Part shown: one piece after another, positions 42,541 through 52,509 of the stretch | Layout of the letters: every line of letters begins with the position of its first letter | How positions within the stretch are numbered: position 1 is the first letter of the stretch | From: Micromonospora thermarum | Lineage (GTDB): Bacteria > Actinomycetota > Actinomycetes > Mycobacteriales > Micromonosporaceae | Direction: 5' to 3' | Length of the DNA stretch: 64,000 nucleotides | Assembly: GCF_012034245.1 (NCBI RefSeq) | Contig: NZ_JAATEO010000003.1 | Coordinates: 1-64,000 of the forward strand | Notes under the pieces: model-generated | Seen by the model: only the letters and a program-made list of their open reading frames with translations | The model's database searches: none | What the model was told of the DNA's origin: nothing | Position numbers and translations under genes: made by a program

Positions 42541-45500
42541 CGACGGGCGCGACGACCAGGGCCCGGGCCTGGCCCGGGCTCAGGTCGTGCCCGGCCCGAT
42601 ACGCGTCCGCGAAGCCGTCCGCGCCGAGCGCCGCGACGAGGCGGGCGGTCAGCCGGTCGATCTCGTCCCGCTCCGCCGGCGCGACCGGCACGCCCGAGGC
42701 GGCCCGCCCGGCCGCCGCCGCGCCGAGGAGCCGCGCCGCCACCGCCGGCTCCGGCACCGCCGAGGCCAGCCCGTCCAGGGCGCCGACCACGTCGAGCGGC
42801 GCGGCGATCGCCACCGCGAGGTCGTACGCGCGGGCGTGCAGCGCGAACGCCCGCTCCGGCTCGTCGTCCGCGACGGCGCGCCCCAGCTCGGTCAGCACCA
42901 TCGGCAGGAACACGGCGTCGTCGCCACCCTCCTCGACCAGGCGCTCCAGGTGGGTGACGGCCAGGTCGAGCTTGCCGTCGCGGCGGGCGGCGATGCCGAG
43001 GCACAGCTCGGCGAAGACCAGGGCCGCCGGCGACCCCTGCTCGACGGCCAGCCGGTGGGCCCGCTCGGCCAGCTCCCGCGCCTGCTGGTGGTCGCGGGTC
43101 TGCGTCGCGATCCAGGCCAGCCAGGACAGCTTGCTGCCGACCTCCGGCCACAGCGCCAGCTCCTCGGCCCACCGCAGGCCCTCGCGGTGCAGCGCGGCGG
43201 CGCGTTCGTACTCCCCGAGCAGTTCGGCCCGGCCGCCCACCCAGTCGGTGGCCTGCAACCGCCCCCACGCGTCGCCCAGGTCGGCGAAGATGGCCGCGGC
43301 GCGGCTGCCCTCGCGCTCCAGCGCGACGAGGTCGCTCGCGACGTGGGCCAGCCTGGCGCGCGTCACGTGGACGGCCGCCTCGACCCACGGGTCGTCGCTG
43401 GCGGCGAGGGCCCGGTCCAGCAACGTCCCGGCGACGGCCAGCTCGCTGCGCTCGACCAGGGCGGCCGCCACGAACCAGGTGGCGCGGCTGTCGGCGTACC
43501 CGTCGAGGGCCGCCTCCACCTCGGCGGGCGGGACCGGATCGCCCTGGAGCAGCGCGAACCCGACCCGCCACACCGCGGCCTCGGCGCGGGCGGCGGCGTC
43601 GCCGTCCAGCGTCAGCGCGCGGCGCGCCTCGGACAGCCGGCCACGCAGGAACCAGTACCAGGTCAGGGCATTGGCGAGGCGCAGGCCACCGCCGTGCGCC
43701 AGCGCCGCCCGCAGGTTGGCGCCCTCGGCGTCGAGCCGGGCCAGCCACTCCCGCTGGCCGGCGCCGCGCAGCAGCGGGTCGGCGCGCTCGGCCAGCTCGG
43801 TGTGGTACGCCGCGTGCCGCGCCCGGACGGCGTCGACGTCGTCGAGGCGGGCCAGCGCGAACGCGGCGACCGACTCCAGCAGCCGGTAGCGCGGCTCGAC
43901 GCCGGACTCGTCGAGCACCACGAGCGAGCGGTCGACCAGCCGGGCCAGTACGTCGACGTCGGCGTCGCACACCGCCTCGGCCGCCTCCAGCGTGCACCCG
44001 TCGTGGTGGACGGCGAGTCGCGCGAGCACCGCCCGTTCGTCGTCGGCCAGCAGGTCCCAGCTCCAGCCGATCACGGCGGTGAGGGTGCGCTGCCGCTCCG
44101 GCACGTCCCGCTGGCCGGTGCTGAGCAGCCGGAAACGGTCGTCCAGCCGGGCCACCAGGCCGTCCACGCCGAGTGCGCGGACCCGCGTCGCGGCCAGCTC
44201 CAGGGCCAGCGGCAGCCCGTCGAGGCGGCGGCACAGTTGCGCGACGGCGGGCGCGGTCCGCTCGTCCAGCCGGAAGTCGCGCTGCCGGGCGGCGGCGCGG
44301 GCCGCGAACAGCCGGGCCGCCGCCGACCGCCGCACCGCCTCCACGTCGGTGTCCTCGGCCGGGACCGGCAGCGGGCGTACCTCCCACAGCGTCTCCCCGG
44401 CCAGCCCGAGCGGTTCGCGGCTGGTCGCCAGCACGCGCACGCCGGGGGCCTCCCGCAGCAGGCGGGCCACCATTGCGGCCGCCGGCTCGATCACGTGCTC
44501 GCAGTTGTCGAGCACCAGCAGCGCCCGCCGGTGCCGGAGCGCCGTCACCACGTGGTCGTCGGCCGCCACGTTCGCCCCGGCGACCTCGCGCACGTCGAGC
44601 GCGGCGCGTACCAGCTCGGCGACGCCGGAACCGCCGGGCGGCAGTGCGGTCAGGTCGACCAGGTGCGTGCCGTCGGGGAACGACTGGCCGCGGGCGACCT
44701 CGGTGGCGAGCCGGGTCTTGCCGACTCCGCCGGGCCCGACCAGCGTGAGGAGCCGTCGGCCAGGTACCAGCTCCCGCAGCTCGGCGAGGGCCCCCGCGCG
44801 GCCGACCAGCTCGTCCAGGGGCGCGGGCAGGCCGGCACGGGCCGCCGGCCGACCGGCGTCGGTCGACGTGGGCAGGCCGGCGCGGACCGGTGCGGATTTC
44901 AACGTCTCGTCCTGGTCGAGGATCCGCCGGTGCAGGGCCACCAGCTCCGGCCCGGGGTCGAGGCCCAGCTCGTCGGCGAGCCGGCGGCGCAGGTCGGCGT
45001 AGCTCTCCAAGGCCTCCGACTGGCGGCCGGCCGCGTACAGGGCCCGGAGGTGCAGCGCCCGCAGGCCCTCCCGCTGCGGGTACCGGGCGACCAGCGCGGC
45101 CAGGTCGGCGACGACCAGCGCGTGCTCACCGCCGGCCAGCCGGGCCGCCGCCAGCTTCTCCTGCACCACCAGCCGGGCCTCGGCGAGGCGGGTGGCCTCG
45201 GCCCGTACCCACTCCTCGTCGGCGACGTCGGCGTACGGCTCACCGCGCCACAGCCGCAGCGCCTCGGTGAGGCTCGCCGCGTCGTCGGCGGCGGCCAGCT
45301 CGACGAACCGGTCCGCGTCGACGGCGTCGGTGCGCAGCACGTACCCCGGGGCGCGTGACTCGACCAGGTCCCGCGCGCCGGGCTCGGCGTCGTCGAGCGC
45401 CTTGCGCAGCTGCGAGACGCGCACCTGCAACGCCCCGGCCGGGTTCGCCGGCGGCGCGTCACCCCAGACGTCGTCGATCAGCCGGTCGGTCGAGACGACC

Positions 45501-45616
45501 CGGTTGCGGTTGGCGAGCAGGTCGGCCAGGAGCGCCCGGACCTTGGCGCCCGGCACGGTGACGGGGTCGCCCGCGTCGGTCGTGACGGCGAGCGGCCCGA
45601 GGACGCCGAACCGCAT
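42530..45616 (-). CDS. SARP/AfsR-type regulator: BTAD + NB-ARC + TPR
   Basis: Encodes 1028 residues from ATG 45616. Residues 1-95 are an OmpR-like winged helix (MRFGVLGPLAV, STDRLIDDVWGDAPPANPAGALQVRVSQLRKAL). The BTAD domain follows to about 245 (YPQREGLRALHLRALYAAGR, LADELGLDPGPELVALHRRIL). An NB-ARC ATPase has Walker A LVGPGGVGKTRLA, Walker B LLVLDNCEHV and GLPLALELAA. The last ~450 residues are TPR-like helices. Such proteins activate pathway genes in response to ATP-dependent signals. No biosynthetic cluster is adjacent; the divergent neighbour is ileS. Target unknown. Confidence 0.85.
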   Translation of the reverse strand: MRFGVLGPLAVTTDAGDPVTVPGAKVRALLADLLANRNRVVSTDRLIDDVWGDAPPANPAGALQVRVSQLRKALDDAEPGARDLVESRAPGYVLRTDAVDADRFVELAAADDAASLTEALRLWRGEPYADVADEEWVRAEATRLAEARLVVQEKLAAARLAGGEHALVVADLAALVARYPQREGLRALHLRALYAAGRQSEALESYADLRRRLADELGLDPGPELVALHRRILDQDETLKSAPVRAGLPTSTDAGRPAARAGLPAPLDELVGRAGALAELRELVPGRRLLTLVGPGGVGKTRLATEVARGQSFPDGTHLVDLTALPPGGSGVAELVRAALDVREVAGANVAADDHVVTALRHRRALLVLDNCEHVIEPAAAMVARLLREAPGVRVLATSREPLGLAGETLWEVRPLPVPAEDTDVEAVRRSAAARLFAARAAARQRDFRLDERTAPAVAQLCRRLDGLPLALELAATRVRALGVDGLVARLDDRFRLLSTGQRDVPERQRTLTAVIGWSWDLLADDERAVLARLAVHHDGCTLEAAEAVCDADVDVLARLVDRSLVVLDESGVEPRYRLLESVAAFALARLDDVDAVRARHAAYHTELAERADPLLRGAGQREWLARLDAEGANLRAALAHGGGLRLANALTWYWFLRGRLSEARRALTLDGDAAARAEAAVWRVGFALLQGDPVPPAEVEAALDGYADSRATWFVAAALVERSELAVAGTLLDRALAASDDPWVEAAVHVTRARLAHVASDLVALEREGSRAAAIFADLGDAWGRLQATDWVGGRAELLGEYERAAALHREGLRWAEELALWPEVGSKLSWLAWIATQTRDHQQARELAERAHRLAVEQGSPAALVFAELCLGIAARRDGKLDLAVTHLERLVEEGGDDAVFLPMVLTELGRAVADDEPERAFALHARAYDLAVAIAAPLDVVGALDGLASAVPEPAVAARLLGAAAAGRAASGVPVAPAERDEIDRLTARLVAALGADGFADAYRAGHDLSPGQARALVVAPVVSP

Positions 45617-45698
45617 GCCGGCCACCCTACCGGGGGTGCCCGGAGCGCCCCCGGAATTACCGGCGCGGGAACGATCCCCGGCGATAGTCTCCGGACTC
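45617..45698. promoter_or_regulatory. divergent SARP / ileS promoter region
   Basis: Only 82 bp separate the two start codons. On the plus strand TAGTCT (45685-45690) fits a TANNNT -10 and lies eight bases before the ileS ATG at 45699, predicting a leaderless ileS mRNA. There is no room for a T-box riboswitch, which controls ileS in many actinobacteria. Confidence 0.5.
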
Positions 45699-48600
45699 AT
45701 GTACCGCAGCGTCCCGAGCCAGGTCGACCTGCCCGCGCTCGACCACGAGATCCTGCGCTTCTGGCACGAGAACGACGTGTTCGCGCGCAGTCTGGAACAG
45801 TCGCGGGGCCGCCCGGAGTGGGTGTTCTACGAGGGGCCGCCGACCGCCAACGGGATGCCGGGCGCCCACCACATCGAGGCGCGCGTCTTCAAGGACGTGT
45901 TCCCCCGCTACCGGACGATGAAGGGCTTCCACGTCGCCCGGAAGGCGGGCTGGGACTGCCACGGCCTCCCCGTGGAGCTGGCCGTCGAGCGGGAGTTGGG
46001 CTTCGCCGGCAAGCGGGACATCGAGACGTACGGGATCGCCGAGTTCAACGCCCGCTGCCGGGAGTCGGTCACCCGGCACACGGACGCCTTCGCCGAGCTC
46101 ACCGAGCGGATGGGCTACTGGGTCGACATGGCCGACGCGTACCGGACCATGGACCCGGAGTACGTCGAGTCGGTCTGGTGGTCGCTCAAGCAGATCTTCG
46201 ACAAGGGCCTGCTGGTCGAGGACTTCCGGGTCGCGCCCTGGTGCCCGCGCGACGAGACCGGCCTGTCGGACCACGAGCTGGCCCAGGGGTACGAGACGGT
46301 CGTCGACCCGTCGGTCTTCGTCCGATTCCCGCTGACCTCCGGCCCGCTGGCCGACCGCGCGTCGCTGCTGGTGTGGACCACCACCCCGTGGACCCTGCCG
46401 TCGAACGTCGCGGTGGCGGTGCATCCCGACGTCCGCTACGTCGTCGCGACCGACGGCGACGAGCAGCTCGTCGTCGCCGAGCCGCTGCTCGCGTCCGCGC
46501 TCGGCGACGGGTGGGACCTCACCGGGGAGTCGTTCCGGGGCAAGGAGCTGGACCGGTGGACCTACCGGCCGCCGTTCACGCTGGTCGACGTCCCGGACGC
46601 GCACATCGTCGTCCTGGCGTCGTACGTGACGACGGACAGCGGCACCGGGCTGGTCCACCAGGCGCCCGCGTTCGGCGCGGACGACCTCGCCACCAGTCGC
46701 GCGTACGGGCTGCCGATGGTCAACCCGGTCCGCCCGGACGGCCGCTTCGAGCCGGACCTGCCGCTGGTCGGCGGGTTGTTCTTCAAGGCGGCCGACCGGC
46801 CGCTGGTCGAGGACCTGGCCGCCCGGGGGCTGCTGTTCAAGCATGTGCCGTACGAGCACAGCTACCCGCACTGCTGGCGCTGCCACACCGCGCTCATCTA
46901 CTACGCCCAGCCGTCCTGGTACATCCGGACCACCGCGGTCCGGGACGCACTGCTGCGGGAGAACGAGCGGACCACCTGGCACCCGGCGACGGTGAAGCAC
47001 GGCCGGTACGGCGACTGGCTGGCCAACAACGTCGACTGGGCGCTGTCCCGGCGCCGCTACTGGGGCACGCCGCTGCCCGTCTGGCGGTGCCCGGAGGGGC
47101 ACCTGACCTGCGTCGGCTCGCTGGCGGAACTGGGTGAGCTGACCGGCACCGACCTGACCGGGCTGGACCCGCACCGGCCGTACATCGACGACGTGACCTT
47201 CGCCTGCCGGTGCGGGGCGACCGCCCGCCGGGTGGAGGAGGTCATCGACGCCTGGTACGACTCGGGCGCCATGCCGTTCGCGCAGTTCGGCTACCCGTAC
47301 CGGGGCGCCGAGGTGTTCGCCGAGCGGTACCCGGCGCAGTTCATCTCGGAGGCCATCGACCAGACGCGCGGCTGGTTCTACACCCTGATGGCGGTGGGGA
47401 CGCTGGTCTTCGACCGCTCGCCGTACGAGACCGTGGTCTGCCTGGGCCACATCCTGGCCGAGGACGGGCGGAAGATGTCCAAGCACCTCGGCAACATCCT
47501 GGAGCCGATCCCGCTGCTGGACCGGCACGGCGCCGACGCCGTGCGCTGGTTCATGGCGTCGGTCGGGTCGCCGTGGTCGGCCCGTCGCGTCGGGCACACC
47601 GCCCTCCAGGAGGTGGTCCGGAAGATCCTGCTGACCTACTGGAACACGGTGGCCTTCCAGGCCCTGTACGGCCGTACCGCCGGGTGGTCCCCGTCAGCCG
47701 CCGACCCGTCGCCCGCCGACCGGCCGGTCCTCGACCGGTGGCTGCTCTCCGAGCTGAACACCCTGGTCCGGCAGGTCGACGCCGCGCTGGCCGGGTTCGA
47801 CACCCATCAGGCCGGCCGACTGCTGGGCGGCTTCATCGACGACCTGTCGAACTGGTACGTCCGGCGCAGCCGGCGGCGCTTCTGGCGGGGCGACCCGGCG
47901 GCCCTGGCCACCCTGCACGAGGCGCTGTCCACCCTCACGCTGCTGCTGGCGCCGCTCACCCCGTTCATCGCCGAGCGGGTCTGGCAGGACCTGGTGGTGC
48001 CGGTCAGTCCGGACGCCGCACCGTCGGTGCACCTCGCCGCGTACCCGGTCGTCGACGAGGCGCTGGTCGATCCGGTGCTGTCGGCGCGGATGGCCCTTGC
48101 CCGGCGGCTGGTCGAGCTGGGCCGGGCGGCCCGGGCCGACTCCGGGATGAAGGTCCGCCAGCCGCTGTCCCGGGCCCTCGCCTCGGCCCCCGGCTTCGCG
48201 GAGCTGCCGCCGGACCTGCTGGCGGAGATCGCGGCCGAGCTGAACGTCGGGTCGGTCGCCGCGCTCGGTGGGGCGGGCGACTCGCTGGTGGACACGACCG
48301 CGAAGGCGAACTTCCGTACGCTGGGCCGGCGGTTCGGCAAGGCGGTGCAGCAGGTGGCCGCGGTCATCGCCGCCGTCGACGCGAATGCGCTCAAGGAGTC
48401 CCTCCGGGAGAGCGGTGCGGCGACGATCGTGGTGGACGGCGAGCCGGTGACACTCAGCCCCGACGAGGTCGTGGTGACCGAGACTCCCCGCGCCGGCTGG
48501 GCGGTGGCCGGCGACGCCGGCGCGACCCTGGCCCTGGACCTGCACCTCACGCCTGAGCTGCGGCGGGCGGGGGTGGCCCGGGAGGCGGTCCGGCTGATCC

Positions 48601-48821
48601 AGGAGGCCCGCAAGAGCAGCGGCCTGGAGGTGACCGACCGGATCCGGCTGCGCTACCGGGCCAGCCGGGAGGAGACGGCGCTGGCCCTCGCCGAGCACCG
48701 CGACCTGGTCGCCGAGGAGGTGCTGGCGGCCGACTGCGCCGAGGGCGAGCCGACCTGGCCGGACGACGTGCCCTTCACCGACGACGCGCTCGGCCTGACG
48801 TTCTGGCTCACCCGCGCCTGA
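45699..48821 (+). CDS. ileS: isoleucyl-tRNA synthetase
   Basis: Encodes 1040 residues. HIGH-like motif GMPGAHH in FYEGPPTANGMPGAHHIEAR, the catalytic-core WDCHGLPVELAVE, editing-domain WTTTPWTLPSN, YDSGAMPFAQFGYP and the KMSKS-type GRKMSKHLGN are all present in order, followed by the anticodon-binding domain (LSNWYVRRSRRRFW). Charges tRNA-Ile. The segment that usually reads CPRCGTGL reads CPRDETGL, a small departure from the common sequence. ATG 45699 is chosen since the family starts with a short MYRSVPSQVDLPALD segment. Confidence 0.93.
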   Translation: MYRSVPSQVDLPALDHEILRFWHENDVFARSLEQSRGRPEWVFYEGPPTANGMPGAHHIEARVFKDVFPRYRTMKGFHVARKAGWDCHGLPVELAVERELGFAGKRDIETYGIAEFNARCRESVTRHTDAFAELTERMGYWVDMADAYRTMDPEYVESVWWSLKQIFDKGLLVEDFRVAPWCPRDETGLSDHELAQGYETVVDPSVFVRFPLTSGPLADRASLLVWTTTPWTLPSNVAVAVHPDVRYVVATDGDEQLVVAEPLLASALGDGWDLTGESFRGKELDRWTYRPPFTLVDVPDAHIVVLASYVTTDSGTGLVHQAPAFGADDLATSRAYGLPMVNPVRPDGRFEPDLPLVGGLFFKAADRPLVEDLAARGLLFKHVPYEHSYPHCWRCHTALIYYAQPSWYIRTTAVRDALLRENERTTWHPATVKHGRYGDWLANNVDWALSRRRYWGTPLPVWRCPEGHLTCVGSLAELGELTGTDLTGLDPHRPYIDDVTFACRCGATARRVEEVIDAWYDSGAMPFAQFGYPYRGAEVFAERYPAQFISEAIDQTRGWFYTLMAVGTLVFDRSPYETVVCLGHILAEDGRKMSKHLGNILEPIPLLDRHGADAVRWFMASVGSPWSARRVGHTALQEVVRKILLTYWNTVAFQALYGRTAGWSPSAADPSPADRPVLDRWLLSELNTLVRQVDAALAGFDTHQAGRLLGGFIDDLSNWYVRRSRRRFWRGDPAALATLHEALSTLTLLLAPLTPFIAERVWQDLVVPVSPDAAPSVHLAAYPVVDEALVDPVLSARMALARRLVELGRAARADSGMKVRQPLSRALASAPGFAELPPDLLAEIAAELNVGSVAALGGAGDSLVDTTAKANFRTLGRRFGKAVQQVAAVIAAVDANALKESLRESGAATIVVDGEPVTLSPDEVVVTETPRAGWAVAGDAGATLALDLHLTPELRRAGVAREAVRLIQEARKSSGLEVTDRIRLRYRASREETALALAEHRDLVAEEVLAADCAEGEPTWPDDVPFTDDALGLTFWLTRA

Positions 48822-48891
48822 CGCCGGTCCGGCGGAAGGGACAGGCCCGCCCGATCGGATTCAGACGGGGAGTTCTGGGAACCCCGGCCCG

Positions 48892-49935
48892 GTGCCGGAC
48901 GTTCTGACCACCCTGCCCTGGCCACCAGGGCTCAGCGCCGCCGTGTTCGGTCTCGCCGGCGCGCTCACCGTGGTCGGCAGCATCCGGTTGGTCACCCTCG
49001 GCGACACGCTCGCCGACCGCACCGGCTGGGGCGAGGCGTTCTTCGGTGCGGTCTTCTTCGGGCTGGCGACCTCGCTGTCCGGCCTCGTGATGACCGCCGT
49101 GACCGCGGCGGCCGAGCAGCCCCAGCTCGCCTACGGCAACTCCGTCGGCGGGATCGCGGCCCAGACGACCGCCGTCGCCGTGGCGGACGCCTTTCACCGC
49201 CGGGTCAACCTGGAGCACGCCGCCGCCTCCCTGTCCAACGTGCTGTTCGGCGCCCTGCTCATCGCCCTGCTCGCGGTGGCCCTGCTCGGAAGCTTCGCCC
49301 CGGAGGTCACCCTCGGCGGCCTGCACCCGGCCTCGTTCGCCATGGTCGGTGTCTACCTCGGTGGGCTGCACCTGGTCCGCCGGTCCGGTACCAACCCGCT
49401 CTGGCAGGCGGTGGCCACCACCGAGACGCTGCCGGACGTCCCGCACGACCACGGGCGTCTCGACCGGACCAGCTCCGCCGGGCTCTGGGTGCGCTTCGCG
49501 GCGGTCGGCCTGGTTGTCGCGATCGGCGGCTGGGCCATCGCGCTGGCCGCCGAGAGCCTGGTCGTGGCGGCCGGGCTCAGCGCGGCCTTCGTCGGCTCGA
49601 TCCTGATGGGCGTGGTGAACGCCCTGCCGGAGACGGTGACCGCGGTGGCCGCCGTCCGCCGGGGCGCGCCGACCCTGGCGATCGCCGCCGTTCTCGGCGG
49701 CAACAGCCTCGACGCGATCAACCTCGTGGTGGGCGACGCCTTCTACCCCGGCGGCTCGATCTACCACGCCGCCAGTCCCGACGACCTGTTCGTCACCACC
49801 AGCGCGCTGTTCATGACGTCGGTCCTGCTCGGCGGACTGCTCGTCCGGCAGGCCTGCGGTTGGGGACGGCTCGGCTTCGAGGGCGTCCTGCTGCTGGGCA
49901 GCTACGCCGCGATGACGTTCATCCTCGCGGTGTAG
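48892..49935 (+). CDS. sodium/calcium exchanger-like membrane protein
   Basis: Encodes 347 residues, almost entirely TM helices (about ten) with an internal repeat. Each half carries an alpha-repeat-like sequence: ATSLSGLVMTAVTAA with YGNSVGGIAAQTTA, and NALPETVTAVAAVRRG with GGNSLDAINLVVGD. This matches the CaCA superfamily; the ion is not defined. A short cytosolic loop (HDHGRLDRTSS) separates the halves. GTG 48892 is the only plausible start; its ribosome binding site is weak (GGGGAG at 48876). It lies 70 bp after ileS. Confidence 0.78.
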   Translation: MPDVLTTLPWPPGLSAAVFGLAGALTVVGSIRLVTLGDTLADRTGWGEAFFGAVFFGLATSLSGLVMTAVTAAAEQPQLAYGNSVGGIAAQTTAVAVADAFHRRVNLEHAAASLSNVLFGALLIALLAVALLGSFAPEVTLGGLHPASFAMVGVYLGGLHLVRRSGTNPLWQAVATTETLPDVPHDHGRLDRTSSAGLWVRFAAVGLVVAIGGWAIALAAESLVVAAGLSAAFVGSILMGVVNALPETVTAVAAVRRGAPTLAIAAVLGGNSLDAINLVVGDAFYPGGSIYHAASPDDLFVTTSALFMTSVLLGGLLVRQACGWGRLGFEGVLLLGSYAAMTFILAV

Positions 49936-49975
49936 CCCGGCCGGCGCCGCGCACCGCCGCCGGCCGGGCGCCTGC

Positions 49976-51007
49976 TCAGCCGTCGAGGCGGCGGACCATG
50001 TTCATGATCGTCTCGACCTGCGCCCCGCCCTTGATCGGGTAGTTGGTGGCGCCGAGGTAACCCCACCAGTCCCAGCAGCCGTTCGGGTTGGCCGTCGACG
50101 TGGTCGCCTGCGGGTACAGCACCAGGAGCCGGTTCGTGTCCGCGTACTGGTTGAGGTTGGCCCGGTCGACGAAGGCCGTACCGACCCGGCCGTGGCCCTG
50201 GAGGCAGCCGTGCAGCGCAACGAGCAGCCGGCACGACTGCCCGGCCGCGCAGGACGCCGGGACGTACGCGAAGCCGGAGCTGTCCATGCTCAGCCCGTTG
50301 GCCCAGCCGTTGACGGCGTACGTGTCCTGGCTGAACCGGACGAGCGTCCCGCCGAGCGGCCCGGTGTTGGGGGCCGCCACGCTGCCGAGCAGCTTGCGCA
50401 GGAAGGCCCCCTGCGGGTCGGTGCCGCAGTCGTTGAGGAACGGGGCGGCGGTGACCGTGCAGCCCACGGTGCCGTACGGGGTCACCCAGGCGTGCCCGGC
50501 GGCGCTGCCCGAGTCGTACTGCACGCTGGCGCCGAAGTGCTGGTAGTAGCGGACCAGGTCGTCGGTGACCGACCGCTTCACGGTGGTGTCGTTGCCGCCG
50601 TGGAAGACGTACACGGGCTGGCCGGAGAGGTTGCCCACCCCGTCGACCCACCCGTACGACGCCCACGTGCGGGTGTAGGCGGTCAGGCTGGACAGGTTGG
50701 TCGGGTAGCGGTTGTCGCCGCAGCCGTACAGCGCCTGGGCGACGTTGTTCTGCGCGCAGTAGTAGGGCCCGGCGGCGAAGACGGCGGCACCCCGGATCCG
50801 TGCCGAGTAGGCGACCTGGAGCTGGGTGACCATGTAGCCGCCGGAGGAGACGCCGGCGACGTAGACGGCGGAGACGTCGTACCGGCCGAGTGACCCCGAC
50901 ACCGGCGTCTTCGTGTACGGGTTCGACGCGGCGGCGACGTGGGCGGGGGACAACAGCAGCAGCAGGACGGTGGCGAGGGTGGCGGCGAGTCTCAGCGGTG
51001 TCCTCAT
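49976..51007 (-). CDS. secreted short-chain-length PHA (PHB) depolymerase-like esterase
   Basis: Encodes 343 residues from ATG 51007 (AGGAGAG six bases upstream). Signal peptide about 1-27. The alpha/beta-hydrolase core has the lipase box GVSSGGYM, an Asp in FHGGNDTTVK and a His in AGHAWVTPYG; the C-terminal half contains YVPASCAAGQSCRLLVALHG and NRLLVLYPQATTS, typical of the PHB depolymerase family. It lacks a separate substrate-binding domain. Acts outside the cell on polyesters or related esters. It is divergent from the partner-switch module. Confidence 0.85.
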   Translation of the reverse strand: MRTPLRLAATLATVLLLLLSPAHVAAASNPYTKTPVSGSLGRYDVSAVYVAGVSSGGYMVTQLQVAYSARIRGAAVFAAGPYYCAQNNVAQALYGCGDNRYPTNLSSLTAYTRTWASYGWVDGVGNLSGQPVYVFHGGNDTTVKRSVTDDLVRYYQHFGASVQYDSGSAAGHAWVTPYGTVGCTVTAAPFLNDCGTDPQGAFLRKLLGSVAAPNTGPLGGTLVRFSQDTYAVNGWANGLSMDSSGFAYVPASCAAGQSCRLLVALHGCLQGHGRVGTAFVDRANLNQYADTNRLLVLYPQATTSTANPNGCWDWWGYLGATNYPIKGGAQVETIMNMVRRLDG

Positions 51008-51193
51008 GACGGCTCTCCTGTCCGCGTACGCCGGCGGGACGGGTGCCGGCGTGCCGCGACCGTAGCGTGACATAGACCACAGCAGATACCCCCGGTGCCG
51101 ACACCCCGGCGGCCGTCACCATGTCGCCGTCCGACATCCGTGCGCCCGGACACAGCGGGCGTGGCGGTGGCGAAGGAGGGGTACACGAGCGCC

Positions 51194-51622
51194 ATGGGCC
51201 GCCTCAGCACCTCGCCGCCACCGCCGCGTGCCACCGAACTGCGGCGGTGGACGCTGTCCGACGCGACGGACCTGCGCGGGCTCCGTGCGGCCCTGCACAA
51301 GGAACTGACCGGCACCGTGCTCGCCGAGGACGCGGCCCTGGACGAGGTGCCCGAGCTGATCGTGCTGATCGCGACGGAACTCGCCACCAACGCGCTGCGC
51401 CACGGCATCCCGCCGACCATCGTGCGGCTGCTCGCCACCGACGGCTGTCTCGTCCTCGACGTCGCCGACCACGACCTCAGCACCATCCCGGAGCTCGCCG
51501 ACACCCGGCCGGTCGGCTCCGGCGGGCGGGGCCTCCAGATCGCGCAGAAGCTCTCCCTGGACGTGGGCTGGTACGCGACCGACACCACGAAGAACATCTG
51601 GGCGACGTTCCCCCGGACGTGA
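51194..51622 (+). CDS. RsbW-like HATPase (anti-sigma factor kinase-type)
   Basis: Encodes 142 residues. A stand-alone GHKL ATPase domain: N-box ELIVLIATELATNALRHG, G-box-like RPVGSGGRGLQIAQKLSLD. Such proteins bind an alternative sigma factor or phosphorylate STAS antagonists. AAGGAGG lies 14 bases before ATG 51194, rather far, so the start is tentative. Followed by the MEDS-STAS gene after 62 bp, which could be its antagonist partner. Confidence 0.75.
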   Translation: MGRLSTSPPPPRATELRRWTLSDATDLRGLRAALHKELTGTVLAEDAALDEVPELIVLIATELATNALRHGIPPTIVRLLATDGCLVLDVADHDLSTIPELADTRPVGSGGRGLQIAQKLSLDVGWYATDTTKNIWATFPRT

Positions 51623-51684
51623 TCATGTCGGCCGAGTGGCCGGTCACGGGACCCGGCATAGACTGATGCCGTGAGGCAACCAAC

Positions 51685-52509
51685 GTGACGGACCCGATGC
51701 CACCGCACGGCCACCTCTGCTGGTCCTACGACGACCAGGAGGTCTTCGCCGACGAGGCGGAGCGCCACGTCGTGGCGGGGCTCGCCGCCGGCGCGCGGGT
51801 GTGGTTCGTCACGCCGACGCCGGCCGGACCGGTGGCGGAGCGGCTGGTCCGCCTGCCCGGTTTCGCCGACGCGGTCGACAGCGGCGCCGCCGCCCTGGTG
51901 CCGCTCGGCGAGACCTACACCGCCGGCGCGGTCGTCGACCCGCCCGCCCAGGTCGCCGCGTACGCCGCTGCCACCGAGGCGGCACTGGCCGCCGGCTTCA
52001 CCGGCCTGCGGGTCGTCGCGGAGGCGACCGACATGGTCCGCACCCCCCGGCAGCTCGCCGCGTTCACCCGCTACGAGCACCAGATCGACCGCTGGATGCG
52101 CACCGGGCCGTTCGCCGCGGTGTGCGCGTACGACCGTTCCGCCCTGGGCGACGCGACCGTCGCCGCGCTGGCCTGCATGCACCCCGAGAGCAACCAGACC
52201 GAGCCGATGTTCCACCTGTACGCCACCGCCCCCGTCGACGGGCACGCGGCCCTCACCGGCGAGCTGGACCCGTCGAACCAGGAGCTGTTCCGCGACGCAC
52301 TGGAGTGGGCCGACCTGCGCCCGACGGACGGGCGCCTGGTGCTCCAGGCCACCGGGCTGCGTTTCCTCGACCACCGCGCGCTCATCGCGCTCCAGGCGTA
52401 CGCGGTGCGCCGGGACGCCACCGTGGTCCTGCGGACGTCACACCCCACCCCGGCCCGGCTGACCGATCTGCTCGGGCTGACCGCGATCCAGGTGGAGACG
52501 GTGCGATGA
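51685..52509 (+). CDS. MEDS sensory domain + STAS domain protein
   Basis: Encodes 274 residues. The first ~175 are a MEDS (DcmR-type sensory) domain, starting HGHLCWSYDDQEVFADEAER and including RVVAEATDMVR and RYEHQIDRWM. The last ~85 (ALTGELDPSNQELFRDALEW, GRLVLQATGLRFLDHRALIA) are a STAS domain like that of anti-sigma factor antagonists; the position of the usual phospho-acceptor Ser/Thr reads ATGLRFLDH, so phosphorylation may be absent or shifted. GTG start. It overlaps the next gene by 4 bp (ATGA). Confidence 0.8.
   Translation: MTDPMPPHGHLCWSYDDQEVFADEAERHVVAGLAAGARVWFVTPTPAGPVAERLVRLPGFADAVDSGAAALVPLGETYTAGAVVDPPAQVAAYAAATEAALAAGFTGLRVVAEATDMVRTPRQLAAFTRYEHQIDRWMRTGPFAAVCAYDRSALGDATVAALACMHPESNQTEPMFHLYATAPVDGHAALTGELDPSNQELFRDALEWADLRPTDGRLVLQATGLRFLDHRALIALQAYAVRRDATVVLRTSHPTPARLTDLLGLTAIQVETVR

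Noticed and set aside
42530..45616. Antibiotic biosynthetic cluster around the SARP regulator
   Set aside because: Neighbours are ileS, a broken DHFR-like gene and transporters; no PKS, NRPS or tailoring genes occur within the window.
45617..45698. T-box riboswitch upstream of ileS
   Set aside because: The 82-bp gap is far too short and no specifier stem or T-box sequence is visible.
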